Origin: Fremontodendron californicum
Lineage: Eukaryota; Streptophyta; Magnoliopsida; Malvales; Malvaceae
Direction of reading: 5' to 3'
NCBI GenBank assembly: GCA_030761205.1
Contig: JAULJL010000001.1
Span: 31,691,145-31,755,144 of the forward strand
DNA: 64,000 nucleotides
The notes below the pieces were generated by a model. The model ran no database searches and was not told the DNA's origin. It worked only from the letters and a program-made list of their open reading frames with translations. A program made the position numbers and the translations under genes. Numbering within the stretch: position 1 is the stretch's first letter; the number at the start of each line of letters is the position of its first letter. Positions 46,519 to 59,121 of this stretch are shown here, one piece after another.

Positions 46519-49500
46519 TGTAGACACCTAATTTTGTTCGGACCACTAAAACGGTATGTTTTTTTTCCTAAATTGATGTTTCAGAATGTAAAAAGACTTT
46601 TTTCATCCTGCAGGTGGTACTCCGAGACTTAGTCTAAGAAGGCGAGCATAAAAAGTCAAACTTGAAAAAGTCAACCCCAAAATTTCAACTACTGAAAAAG
46701 TCAACCCACTTTCAAAATCAAGATTTGAAGCTCAATTGAAAAATGGCGAAAGAATTTTGATAATCCGAGGTCTACATCAAAAGATATGGAGTTCGGAAGT
46801 TGGATTATGGAGATTTAGTAGAAAGGAAACCCTAATCCGGGAAATTTGGGGGAAATTGCTTAAACGATCGAATTGGTCAAAATTGAAGGTTCCAAATGAA
46901 AGATAAGCACTGACTATGGCCCGACTAGGTAGGAATAAAGCCCGTAATGGATGAGGAGTGATTAAAAAAGGATATCCCAAGGCTCAGTTTGAAGAAAATC
47001 TGAAAATCGGACTTGTTTTGAGCAAAACCGGATTTCAGAGGTAAAAGGGCAAAATTGGAAAATTTGGGAAAAATAGCAAATGAACTCCAAAAATTTTGAA
47101 AAATTTCAAATATCATTCTTAAATCATTTCGAAGAGATTAGCGAAAGAAAATCTTGATTCGGAGTTCATTTGCAAAATGGCCGAATCTCGGGTCCCCTAT
47201 GTAGAAATTCAAGAAGATAAATCCCGAAAAAATAGCAAATGAACTCCAAAATTTTTGAAAATTTGCAAATCTCATTTTTAAATTATTTGGAAGAGATTGG
47301 TGAAAGAAAATCGGGATTCGAAGTTCGTTTGCAAAATTTCCAAATCTCGGGCCCCTAATGTAGTAATTCAAGCAGATAAATCCCGAAAAAGTACCAAATG
47401 AGTTCCAAAAATCATGAAAACTACCAAATCACACTTTTAAATTATTTGGAAGAGATTGGTGAAGAAAAATATGGATTTGGAGCTCGTTTAAAAAATGTTA
47501 AAGTTTGGGAGCATAAAAGGGTAATTTTGGATGAAAAAATCCAAATAAATAGCAAATGGACTCGAAATTTTTTGAAAACTATCAGAATTCAATTTTTTAT
47601 TATTTTTAAAGTATTGAAAAAATAAAATTTGAATTTGGAGTCCGTTTGCCATTTATTTATGTTTGGGGGGCAAAAAAGTCATTTTACCTAAGAAATCGAA
47701 AAGAGCTTTTCTTGCCTTTTAAAAAAATGAAACATGGGCTGAAAGAAAAGGGGTTGGTCAACCAAGGCCCAAGAGTGGGTAGACGTTTTCTGATTTTTTA
47801 ATCGAAAGGCCAACAATGAAGAGTAAGTTAGTTATTTTTTGATCAAGCCTTCGCAAATAAGCCACATGGACCAATGCATAAAAAGGGAGAGTGTCAACAT
47901 AATAGCTTAAGATTCTTGAACAGCTGTAATTGTGGATAGCTGATGGCCTAATCTAAGGGTGATAATTTCATATTTTAAACATCTTGGATCAATAGCCTTT
48001 GGATGAAAATTGGTTGAATGAATAATGACAACATCCTAGCCTAAAGGGAGGCATTCGGCCACTACAAGGGAGACTCATTCTCTCTTTCATTTTCAGCTAT
48101 TCGCTCTCTATTCTCTCTTGGTTTTGGCTGATTTTTCTCTCCATTGTTGAAAGGCAAAAAGAAAAGTTTAGAAAAGAAAACAAAGTTAGAAGAGAAAAAG
48201 CTTGAAAGATAGCTTCTAGAGGTTTCTTTAAGCACCATACTCTTGCACTTTCTTTGATTTTCCATTCTTGATTTGCTGTTTTGATTACTATTTTGGTGAG
48301 TTTCTTTTGATTTTCTTTTAAAATAAGTGTTTTTAATATTCTTCTTCAAGTTCTTCTTCATTCTTTCTTGTAAAATGCTCTTGAAATATTTTTTTCCCTC
48401 TTGTTTTTGAGATGGGCGAATGGCCTAGTTTTTGAGTAGTTGCTGTTTGCATTTTTTATTTCATGTTATTCTTGATATTTAACAAGTTTTGATGCTTTAA
48501 ATCTTCTTCTAATACATAAATATGAAGCTTGTTTTAATTTGGTTGCTTGCTTGTTTCTATTTTTGAGTCTATTATCTTGTTATCATGTTTATTTTACTTG
48601 TCTTGCATTTTTGATTTTCTGTTTTCAAAAAATGTTTAAGTTTGTTTGTGTTTTATATTTTGTAATCCATGTGTTTGTGAAAATGCTTATTGGTTTTCAT
48701 GCCTTTACTTTATATTTGCATGATTTGAGCATATTTTTCAGCTATGCATGTTAGTATATCATGTGTTTGTGAAAATGCCATGCTCATTTTTACTTTTAAC
48801 ACATTCGACCACCTCATATTGTATGCTTTGTGTGTGCATTTTTGTTATGTTAGTTGATAGGTTTGCATTTTCATGATATTTGGTTGAGTATTTTGTTTAA
48901 GCATGCCATATGTTTGTGTTATTGCCATGCATATTTTAGGCTTAAGATTGGTTTGTTTTGCCATGCATATTCATGCATTTTAGACCTAGGTTGCATTAAA
49001 TGCCATGCAAGTTTCATTTAGGTCTAGCTCATTTTATTGATGCCATGCATTTTTCATGTCATTTAGGTTTTAAATCATGCATTTCATGCATCATATTTGC
49101 TGTATTTTTCATGCATTTCATGTCCTTGCCACTTGACTTATGACTTAGGCCAATCAATGGCTCAAAGTCATGCTCACTTGACCATATTTGTGGAAAATTA
49201 AAAAGTTGTCAAATTGATTATTCTACCTTTGTGAATTTTTTTTTACTTAGCCAATTTTTGCCTAACTTTTCAAAAGTGTTAGCTACTGTTTGTGCGTCCT
49301 TAGGAGAGTCTTTAATATTTTTACTTTGATTTTTAAATGATTCTATCAAAGGCAAAAAACTGAGTTTTGACAAAACAGTTTTTTCACCCAGTACTCGTAT
49401 TTTCCAGATTTTTCTGTATAGTCATCTTTAATAAAAAAATTAAGTCGATTTTTTCTCGTGTATTTTTACATGTTCTGAGTCTCCAATATTGTTTTTAGAT

Positions 49501-51267
49501 TTTTTTTTGAATTCTTATAAATAGGGTAAAAAATCGTGCTTTAAAACTGGACAATGGAGTCAGAATTGAAATTGAAGGAAAATCATTTTTCTGTTTTGGT
49601 TAAGTTACTTAGAGGAGGCTGATTAGGAAGTTTAGCTACTGACTTAGAGTAGTTTATAAGCCTTTTTAAACTCTAAAAATGATTTTTTAAGTCTCGGGTT
49701 AAGGGTGGTCAAGTCCGGGATTTTAAACTTAGGAAATTAGAGCCATTTAAAAAGGGTTTAGCTAAGTTTTTATTTTTAATCTAAGCTTTTCAAAATTGTT
49801 TTCAAACAATCACAAAGTATATTGATTTTAGAATATTTAATTTGATATATTTTCCTAAGGTAGCCGGATATCTTTTTAGATATACGGATTTCCTTAATTA
49901 AAGGAAAAAATACATTGTCATGCATTGCATTTTCCATATTCATGCATATTATATAATATGTAATTTTTGCTATGTTTAATTTTCATGACGGTGTTATTAT
50001 CTTTGATTTAAATTTTTGATATTATATTATTTATTATATGGTTTTGAATATTTCATTATATCCTATGCTTTTTATTTAGTTATTTTTTCATATTATTTAG
50101 CATATGCTATGTTCATGCATTATTATTTTTATTTTCATGCTTATTATATGATAGTATTATTTTATATTTTATTTCATTTAGATTATATGCCATATCATTT
50201 ATATTTGCCATGTCATTTAAATTATTTCATTTCATATAGAATATATTATGTTACCTAGGTCATTTCATTTCATGTAGAATATATTATGTTACCTAGGTCA
50301 TTTCATTTCATTTCATTTAGAATATATTATGTCACTTAAGATATTTTATTTCATTTAGAATATATCATATGACTTAGGATATTACATTTCATATAGAATA
50401 TATCATGTTACCTAGGTCATTTCATTTCATTTAGAATATATCATATAACTTAGGATATTTCATTTCATTTAGAATATGCTAAGACATTTAAATTATATCA
50501 TATCATTTAGGTTGCATTATATTATTTAGACTTTGCTATGTCATTTTATTTATGTCATACATATTCATATTTTTTAAAATGTTTTAAAAAAGGTCATGAT
50601 TTTCAATAAATTAAAGATATTCCCGTGTTAAAATAATTCATGAGTTCTCTGTTGGGTTTGCTGGGGAGGATATCATCAATTATTATTTATAACGGAATAT
50701 CTTATTTAAAATAAGAATGATTCGAAAAGTTTTCCAAACTAATAAAAATTTCTATATTTTGCCACGTTTGTTGGGGAATATAGGAAAATTTTGAATTTAT
50801 AAATTTAAAATCATTTTCAATTAAAAGTGGAATTATTTTTCTTTAAACTGGGAATTAATTTGAAATACTAAATTTAAAACCAATATTTTTACACAGACTT
50901 GAGATAACACACGATTAATAAGGTACCGTTTTATACGGGCGTTATGGGGGTGCTAATCCTTCCCCACACGTAACCGAGTCCCGAACCCGTTTCTTTGATT
51001 TCTCTGGTTTAAAACGCAGACTTGAAATTGGTTTTAAAAATGTTTTAATTAATTTTAAAATATTTTATAAAACCGGTTTTAATAGGTGGCCAATCACACC
51101 TAGCTAAAAAAGATTGGTGGCGACTCCATGTCTTTTTCAAGGTTATTATCAAAATCTTCATTTTTCTAGAGGAATTAAGTCGACTTTTCCTCAGTTTTTT
51201 TAATGTCACGCTTAACGAATAATAAAGTGTTGCGATGAGACTTGTTGTTATTTTTTAGGTTATGACA
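46519..51267 (+). repeat. Ogre-like 5' LTR (4,749 bp)
   Basis: Starts TGTAGACACCTAATTTTG and ends GGTTATGACA, three bases before the PBS. The start is confirmed by the independent junction with copia at 9257. Contains ~157-bp tandem repeats (about 47078-47640). Around 48050-48260 there is a CT-rich stretch (ATTCTCTCTTTCATTTTCAG, then GCACCATACTCTTGCAC) that may be the transcription start region. Confidence 0.88.
50210..50540 (+). repeat. Short tandem repeats near the 3' side of the Ogre-like LTR
   Basis: Units of about 56 bp built on TTTCATTTAGAATATAT and variants of TTACCTAGGTCATTTCATTT recur six or more times. Confidence 0.75.
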
Positions 51268-51270
51268 GCT

Positions 51271-51289
51271 TGGCGACTCCACTGGGGAC
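51271..51289 (+). other. Ogre-type primer binding site
   Basis: TGGCGACTCCACTGGGGAC, starting three bases after the LTR. Its form is typical of Tat/Ogre elements (a tRNA-Arg type by memory); the exact tRNA needs a tRNA comparison. Confidence 0.78.
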
Positions 51290-52176
51290 TATTAGAGAGT
51301 TAGGCCTAAAATTAGTCGTGTGTTATCAAAGTCTCAATTTTGTTGGTTTAATTGGTATTTAATTTTAATTCCCACATTTTAAAAAAAATAAGGATAATTT
51401 CAAAAATAATAAAAAGTTTTTAAGTATGTCCATATTCATGTGTATACATATTATAATTGTTCTTTGGTTATTTTGGTGCATATATTCATTTATTGATTAA
51501 TTGATGACATATGTTGTTTAATCTTGTTGGGGCATTTAGAATAAGGGATGTAGAATAGGTGGTGAAAGGTTTGTTATTTCTCCTCACACACTACACTACA
51601 CGTGCATTTGCATTTGCATATCATGAATCCTATACCCTGATCCCGTCCTTTTAGGTGGGAGCAAAGTAACTAAGCCTTCGTGATTAACAATCCGCATGGG
51701 CTAGTGAAACACTTCTGGAGTAGTAAATTACCTAAGCCTTCGTGATTAACAATCCGCATGGGCTAGGGAAATAGACTCTAACGAATTGAACCCGCTTTTA
51801 TCGAGGTGCCTTACTAGCCTTCACCGGCGACAGTGAGGAACAATTCGGGGCTTTTAGAACTAATTCACCTTCATATAGTAAACCTAGGCAAAGCCATGCC
51901 GAATTTCCAATTAGATATCCCGAAGTTAAGAACACATGGAGGAATATTTCCAATCCTTTTACCTTCTATTCTACTTTTCGAATACATTTATTTTTGAAAA
52001 TTGGACAATGATGAATGTACATCAAAATGCCCATAATAAGTGTTGGTATTTAGTCCCAAGGGTGTTATAATGCCGAAATTTTGTTGGCATCCTCAGGGAT
52101 AATTTTCTTTTTCAATTTTTTTTTGTATTATTCAAATTTATTCCCGTTACTAATTCATTTTCTTTTTGTTGTTTTT

Positions 52177-52209
<33 letters not shown>

Positions 52210-52282
52210 GCATTCTTATCATCATTGTTTTGCACATGGAAGGTTATTGGTCTCGGGATAATATTCAACCAAAAGGGCTTTC
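51290..52282 (+). other. Ogre-like 5' leader
   Basis: Non-coding. A direct repeat TAAGCCTTCGTGATTAACAA occurs at 51671 and 51733. A poly-T run of about 40 bases lies near 52170-52210. Confidence 0.6.
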
Positions 52283-53989
52283 ATGGAGGGTTAGAGTGTC
52301 TCAGTGGTCGAGAAGCACTTAGAGGTTAGGAAACAGTCCGAGAAAGGTCAGCAAGATAATGGGGATTTTGAAGATGGGATATGTGTCAGCATTGCCAGCC
52401 AAGGTTGATCTTACTATCAGGCAAAATGATTTCTGGGAATTGATGGATATATGGAATCAATGGAACATATCAGAAAAAGAAGCCTTCACTCAGACTTATG
52501 GGGACATAGCACTGTTAGCTCAGGTTAAGGTCAGTGGTGAGGTGATCTGGGCTGTGGTGCAATTCTAGAATCCCGCTTATCGGTGTTTTACCTTCAACCG
52601 AGAGGATATGACTCCAACTATAGAGGAATATTTGACCTTGCTGCATATTGAGAACGTTATTCCCGACCGTATTTATTTGAAGGATACAAAGACACCGGGT
52701 TTCAAGAAAAAGGTGTCTAAAATTCTGGGAGTGGAAAGAAATTGGGTCGAAAGCCATGTTGTCCGAAAAGGGGTAAGCTACTGTATATCATGGGATATTT
52801 TACGGACCTTAATCCATAGGCATTCAAGTAAGGAGACAGTTAGGAATATTTTTCCTTTGGCTATCTATGGTTTAGTTATCTTCCCAAAGACATTAGGGTA
52901 TGTGGATGTGGCGATATTTGATGTTTTTGAGAGACTTGAGCAGAGGATAAACCCAGCCCCGACAATTAAAGCAGAAACAATTCGATCGTTGAATTTCTGT
53001 AGACGGGAAGAAAAAGGGCGTTTTATAGGTTGTATACAGCTCCTTTACATATGGGTTCAGAGCCATTTTTTGTAAACAGGAGAATTTCCCTCTTCGCTCG
53101 TATTGGAAATCTTTTGCACCAATTGGTGAATTTCTTAAGAGAGATTGACTTGAAAATAGGACTGAGGAATAATGGATCAACATATTCTGGAATATCTGGG
53201 CTAAGATGATAATTTGGAGAGCTCCATGGATAGTTCCTATGCCGATATTGTACAAGTGCGGAGATAAAGCTTCTGTTCCATTATTGGGAGTATTGGGAGG
53301 AGTGAGTTATGCACCACTGCTGGTACTAAGACAGTCGGAATCCCGTCAGTTTACTCCTATGACCCATGACCTTAGTAATTTGGAATTTGCTTATGGAGAA
53401 GATGGATACTCGGGAAAGGTACGTGAGATTGTAGTAGCATAGAAGGAAACTCATCGGGTGGAGGTAGCTAGATATGCCTACATCGTCACACCTGATTACC
53501 TGATATGAAAGGAATTGAGGGTTAATGATAGGTTGTTAACATCAGATGGGGAATAAGTTCAGCTCTTAAGTTCGCCACCTAAGGAAGCCCCATCGGAGTT
53601 AGAAATTGCATGGGCAGAATTCGAAAAAGAAAAGGCCCAAATGAGCAAGGAAATTGCCCGATTGCAAGAAGAGCTTGAGGATATGAAAAATAGGGAATCA
53701 GCTCGAGAAAGAGAAAAGGAAAAGATCAAGAAAGGGACACTGCTAAAAGTGATCTTCAGGAATTACACTTGGATAACAAGAGGTAACATTTCGAGCTCAG
53801 ATTCGAGGGGACTCTCAAGACTTCGGGGGAATAGGAGAAAGAACTCAAAAACCTCAAGAATGAGAAGAATTATTGGACAGAGAGAGCAAAGCATGAGGAA
53901 GCCTGAGCCAATCAACTGGAGAAACAAGCTAAGGAAAACGTACACGGTGATGCTTCTGCTAACATGTCAAAGGGCCGTGAACAAGTAGG
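52283..53989 (+). pseudogene. Ogre-like ORF1, broken
   Basis: Pieces in order: FWELMDIWNQWN, TYGDIALLAQVK, FWNPAYRCFTFNRED split by a TAG where Trp is expected (52566), then PTIEEYLTLLHIENVIPDRI, NIFPLAIYGLVIFPK, EEKGRFIGCIQLLYIWVQSHF, IIWRAPWIVPMPILYKCGD, VPLLGVLGGVSYAPLLVLRQ and a charged coiled-coil tail from about 53640. Homologous to 11046-13006 and to the unknown-function domain (DUF7745-type, from memory) in eudicot retroelements. Several stops and shifts; no intact protein. Confidence 0.75.
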
Positions 53990-54555
53990 GTCAGATTGAA
54001 GAGCAAGGCAATCAAAAGAAGATAGTGAAAAGGGTCCAAGATCCGATTACTATAGGACCAGTGTTTTGTAATAGCATTTTTGAATTAGGATAGACAAATT
54101 ATCAGATTGTCTTAAGCAGTGATCTTTTCTTTGATGTATTTAGTTCCAGGAAATCAATGAAAGACCATTTGGTTGGAATTATCCCGGGGCCAATACTTTT
54201 AAATGCATTCATCATTCATTTGTTCTTTCCTTTATATATTTTGTTTGTTCATTCATTTATATTTATAATCATTCATTCATTTATTCTTTATAAATTGTTC
54301 ATACACTTAGTCATTTATTTGTCCATTCATTTATTCTTTATAATTAGTCATTCAGGTTCATACACTTAGTCATTTACTTATTTGTTCATTCATTAACATT
54401 TAGTCATTTATTCATTCATTCATTTTATAAAATAAAATAAAAAATGTGTCAATAATTTCTAATCCATGGTTTTTAAAACTAAAGGTACAATTGGTCGCAC
54501 TCAGAAAGAATCAGACTTTCAACACCCCTACAATACTTGATCTCGAGCAAGAGCT
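53990..54555 (+). other. Repeat spacer between ORF1 and gag
   Basis: From about 54185 to 54430 it is built of CATTCATTTATTC-like short repeats. It corresponds in position to the 120-bp array at 13140-14330. Confidence 0.65.
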
Positions 54556-56941
54556 ATGGAGAACGATCAGCTTGCTAGAATTGAAAGGATGGAAAGAATT
54601 CAAAAGAAATTGTAGGAACACTTGGCTAAGTCTCAATAGGAGTCACGGGAAAAAATGACCAAACTCATGGAGATGATGAGTACCATGATGAGGCAGAAGT
54701 GGCCAGGAGAAAATTCAGTTACCGGAATGGGGGCAGTAAACCAGGAAGATCGACCAGAGGTGGCACAAAAGAATGGCCAGACATCCCAGCCTATGGGAAA
54801 TGACTTCCGACTGGGGCAACATCCCATATTTACATCCAACCAGCGGTCGAAGCGTAGAATTTTGGTCCTAAAAGGGGTAATATTAGGGTTGATCCAATTG
54901 ATGTGGACGTTCCAGACTTTGAAGAAATGGTCGAAAAGGAAAGGGAAAAGATGACTGAGCTAAAGAGGGTTGAAACGGCAGAATCCCAGAAAAAATATCT
55001 GTGCTGGAGGAAAAACTGAGGGCAGTTAAAGGAGCAGAGCTATTTGGTAGTCTAGATGCCAAAGAGATGAGTTTAGTGCACGGTCTGGTGATTCCTCCAA
55101 AGTTCAAAGTACCTAACTTTGAAAAATATAACGGAACTACCAACCCATCAGCACATCTGACCATGTATTGCCAGAAGATGACCGGCCATGATGAAGATGA
55201 AAAATTGCTCATCCACTGTTTTCAAGATAGCTTGATAGGGTCCACAACTCGGTGGTATAACCAGCTTACCCGTTCTAAGATCCGTTCCTGGATGGATCTA
55301 GCTAAAGCTTTCATGGAACAGTATAAACATGTGACAGACATGGTGCCTGACCGTCTAACTCTCCAAAACATGGAAAAGAAAGCTACTGAAAGCTTTAAAG
55401 AATATTCTTAGAGATGGAGAGACCTGGCTAAACAAGTGCAACCCTCTTTAACCAACAAGGAAACTACAGTGCTTTTCATCAATACCTTGAAAGCACCTTA
55501 TTATGATAAATTGGTAGGAAGCGCCACCAAGGACTTTGCAGATATGGTGATATCTGGGGAGATGATAGAGTCTGCTATTAAGAACGAGAAAATGGAAGGG
55601 GGTGAGTCTGCTACCTCGAAGAGGGTTTTTCATGCAAAGAAAAAGGAGGAGACACACGTAGTTAGTTTCAATCAATACCCTTATACACCTCCTACACTAT
55701 ACACACCTCCCAGGCCTTATACTCCTACTACATCTTATGCATCTCCGACACCTTACACACCTTACCCGGGGTATAATCCTTACTACCCCAATGTGGCCCA
55801 CCTTACACAAAATCCATTCCCCTATACCAATATACCACAACAGCCGTTCCCAACTGTTATATCCCCATAGATAACCTTTCCTCAAAACACTGTCCCAAAC
55901 ACTCAAGGTCCGGCACGCAATGACTATCGTTCACCAAGGAACGATCAAAAACCCTAGTTTGATCCTATTCCTACCACCTATGGTGAGCTATATCCTAAAC
56001 TACTACAAGGCCAACTTGTCACGCCTGTATATCTTAAACCTTTGACCCTACAATACCCAAGGTGGTACAATGCAAATACCAACTGTGCATATCAGGTAGG
56101 AATTCATGGGCATTCAACGGAGGATTGCATTGCTTTCAAAAAAAAAGTCCAAAGTTTAATCAATGTCGGAGTTGTGAAGTTTGGGTCAAAGAATGGGCCA
56201 CATATAGTGGGAAACCCATTGCCCGATCATGCTGAGAATCAGGTAAATGCAGTATTGACAGGGGAAGTCAGAAGGTTAAAAAGGGATGCCAAGGAAGTCA
56301 AGACTCCGATGTTAACAGTATGGGTCGAGATGGTTAAGGCAGGAATGGTGGGGGATGTAGACAGTTTAAACATGGTTGTAAAGAAGGTGCAGAATTGGTG
56401 CCCGTTCCATAAATGTTCAGGTCATATCACACAGGACTGCGGAGACTTTCTATCTAAAGTCCAAAAGATGATGGATGATGGAGAGGTCCAGTTTTACAAG
56501 GAGACAGAGGAGGAAGTAGAGGTTATTGAGAATATGGCTAGCTATGGAATAGGAAGACCTTTGATCATCTATTATGATGAATTAGAGAAGACTACTCAGG
56601 TTGTTAAGAAAATTGCGCCCAAGATAATCATAGATTTGCCTTCTTCCTTTTCATATAAGGAAAGCAAAACTACACCATGGAAATATGACTACAGCATGGT
56701 TATGCTCGAGTCATCAAGTCAGCAAGATATTATAGGTGTAGGGCACTTAACACAATGTGGAAGGTGTTATGCCCCTGAGGTTGTTGAACAGGGATCAACA
56801 AGAAAGGATGGAGGACTGGACAAGAGGAAGAAAGTAGTTGAACCAATCTATATTGAGATGAATTTGTCAAAAGAAGCAGAGAGGGGATCAGCCCCGATAA
56901 ACAGGATAAAAGAGCTGGTAAACGAGAAGGAGGCATGCTAG
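54556..56941 (+). pseudogene. Ogre-like gag, broken by TAG stops
   Basis: Starts MENDQLARIERMERIQ. Core: LFGSLDAKEMSLV, IPPKFKVPNFEKYNGTTNP, KLLIHCFQDSLIGSTTRWYN and RSWMDLAKAFMEQYK. A Tyr/Pro-rich linker (55680-55870) and a degenerate knuckle-like NCAYQVGIHGHSTEDC follow. From 55001 to 57345 one frame is kept, interrupted only by TAG codons at 55409, 55868, about 55954 and 56939. An upstream TAG (after RIQKKL) and a shift near 54850-55000 also occur. Several TAGs sit where Gln is expected. Confidence 0.85.
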
Positions 56942-57345
56942 TTTTTAAAGTTCATAAAACATAGTGATTATAGCGTGGTTGAGCAATTGCAGCGTCAGCC
57001 AGCAAGAATCTTCATCTTATCTTTGCTATTAAACTCAGAGCCACACAGAAATGCCCTGTTAAAAGTGTTGAATCAAGCATACATGGCTAACAACATATCA
57101 GTAGAAAAGTTAGATAGGTTGGTGGGAAATATTACGGCAGACGACCATATATTTTTCAATTATGATGAAATACCACCCAATGGTATTGGGTCCACAAAGG
57201 CTCTTCATATAACAACCACCTGCAAGGGGCATATACTACCAATGGTGCTTCTGGATAATGGTTCTTCATTAAATGTAATGCCCTTGGCAACCCTGTCTAA
57301 GTTGCCAGTTGATATATCTTATATGTTACCGAGTTGCACAGTAGT
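56942..57345 (+). pseudogene. Ogre-like aspartic protease, interrupted by the Athila-like LTR
   Basis: In the same frame as gag: FLKFIKHSDYSVVEQLQRQP, RNALLKVLNQAYM, then the retropepsin site MVLLDNGSSLNVMPLATL. The frame is cut at DISYMLPSCTVV by the LTR start TGATAACTCG. Confidence 0.8.
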
Positions 57346-58849
57346 TGATAACTCGTATAATTATATAGTTTTTAGTTATGTTTTATTATTGTTTTGTGTC
57401 AAATACGAGTTATTATTGCTTAGTCTACTTGTGTTTATGATCTTTTATATTTTTATGTAATTTGGTGTTTTTCATGAGTTTCTTTGAGTGATTTCAGATT
57501 ACTAGGTTAAATCAAGAATTAAGGGCAAATCCAATTCAGTTCCAGTTCCGACACCTTTTGCCATATCAGCTATATCTGGAGTTTCACCGAAGCATTAAGG
57601 CTGAAATTTTGACAGTGCAAAGTTAAGAGGCATATCTATCTTTTTCATGTTTTACACTTCTTGAAACGGAGTCGTTTTCCCTACCGAAATCAACCATCAA
57701 GTTGGCTGATGTGCAATGACGTCTGTTCTGCACCGTTTTGGTATTTTGACCATATCTTCCGATCCACATGATCAAATGATCTGATTCCAACGGCTATGGA
57801 TCAGTAACTGATAGGGGCATATTTTTCTAGAAGACCATTTGATCAGATCGAGCCTCCAACATTGACAAAATCGACCATCAAGCTGGCTGATCAGAATTGT
57901 CATACAACATGACGAAAATTGTTAGAAAAATGCACCCACCTATTATACCTACCTTTGAAATTTATAAAGCTTGTCTCTTGTCATTTAGCTCTCCAAAATG
58001 TGTATAAATAGAGGGCCTTGGATGAGTATTAGGATACATTATTATACATTGGTAGGATATTAGCCATTGTAATAAAATTCTCTAAGTTTTCTTCTTTTTT
58101 CCTTTCTCTAGTTTTCTTTTTCTTTATTTACTTATGCTTCTTACATTTCTTTTCATCTTTAGTATGTGTTGCTAATCATATTGTTGAGGTGATGAGGTGA
58201 AGCTCTTGGTAAATGCTAAGGTTAGTCTCTTAAACATGAGCTAAAATGAATCATCATTTATAAACACTAGTATAGATAATATTTTCTTTTGGTTTAAAAT
58301 CATACTTGCAAAGTAGAGATCTTGATTCATTATTGACAATGAAAATGGCACAGTAAATGCTTGGTTTCATAACCTTGATTTGTTGTAGACATATACCTTG
58401 GCATAAGGAATGGTTGGACTCTTTTTATGAGTTTTGAGGACACCAAATGAACATAATATCATATGCTATGGACGTTGGACAATTTGGACTGAATTGCTAA
58501 ACCTTCCGATTGGAACCTCCCTTATGTGTGGATTTCAATTGTGTAATAAAACAAGATTAATCTTAGCATAACACCAAGAGTGGATTCTCTAACCTCAACA
58601 TCCTTTCTTATTGTTTTTTATATCTTGTTTAATTGCTTTTATGTTATTTTGTTTATTTTGTTCTCTAATATCTTGTTTACTTTCTTTGTTATTGATTCCC
58701 TAATATCTTGTTTATTTTCTTTTTCATATATATTTATAAACTTATACTTACTAGTACGCTTCCCTGTGGTTCGACCTCGGACACCCGAGAATTTATTACT
58801 TGAACATAACCTGCACTTGGGTTTACAACTCTTAATTGAGTCTCCATCA
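57346..58849 (+). repeat. Athila-like 5' LTR (1,504 bp)
   Basis: Starts TGATAACTCG and ends CTCCATCA (TGAT...ATCA short inverted ends). GTAGT at 57341-57345 would be the left 5-bp target duplication. The PBS follows seven bases later. Confidence 0.85.
58003..58010 (+). promoter_or_regulatory. TATA box in the Athila-like LTR
   Basis: TATAAATA within GTGTATAAATAGAGGGCC, about 840 bp before the LTR end; likely core promoter of the element RNA. Confidence 0.65.
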
Positions 58850-58855
58850 AGTTTT

Positions 58856-58873
58856 TGGCGCCGTTGCCGGGGA
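58856..58873 (+). other. Athila primer binding site (tRNA-Asp type)
   Basis: TGGCGCCGTTGCCGGGGA, the standard Athila-lineage PBS. Confidence 0.92.
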
Positions 58874-58910
58874 GGCAATACTAAGTATATAAGTTTATAA
58901 GTATATTTAT

Positions 58911-59030
58911 TTTTATTGGCTGGTTATACCGCCTAATTTTCTATATATTTATATTTATATTGTATATTAACTTTGTTTTATTTTTATTGGCTGGTTATAC
59001 CGCCTAATCTGTATATTAACTTTGTTTTAT
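58911..59030 (+). repeat. ~73-bp tandem duplication in the leader
   Basis: ATTGGCTGGTTATACCGCCT occurs at 58914 and 58987, each followed by TGTATATTAACTTTG. Lies between PBS and gag, where packaging signals are expected. Confidence 0.8.
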
Positions 59031-59090
59031 GCTTGTTTGGCGACGTGATTTTAGATCTCGTCGTTTAGTTAGATTTTATTGTGAAACTTT

Positions 59091-59100
59091 TTCAGGTAAT
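59091..59100 (+). promoter_or_regulatory. Candidate 5' splice site before gag
   Basis: TTCAG|GTAAT with the GT at 59096, 26 bp upstream of the gag ATG. It matches the CAG|GTAA donor consensus. Joined to the CAG acceptors at 61931 or 62815 it would remove gag-PR and place ORF2 or the LOG ORF first on the RNA. Use is inferred, not shown. Confidence 0.45.
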
Positions 59101-59121
59101 CTTTCTAATACAACTCCTACC

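Larger units (their letters stand above)
29209..49485. repeat. Segmental duplication, copy B (12.98 kb plus a 7.3-kb insertion)
   Basis: Direct copy of 17129-29208. Differences: one extra array dimer, an added block at 31097-31640, different microsatellite lengths, a ~120-bp gap near 46917, and the Mutator-like insertion. Copy B continues past the duplication edge into the rest of the Ogre-like LTR at 49486, so copy B holds the original right flank. Confidence 0.93.
46519..57345 (+). mobile_element. Ogre/Tat-like gypsy element, 5' part
   Basis: 5' LTR of 4.7 kb, primer binding site, leader, ORF1, repeat spacer, gag and the start of protease, all on the plus strand. It is interrupted in protease by the Athila-like element; pol and the 3' LTR would lie beyond the window. 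The very long LTR, extra ORF1 and PBS type fit Ogre/Tat. All coding parts carry stops. Confidence 0.85.
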
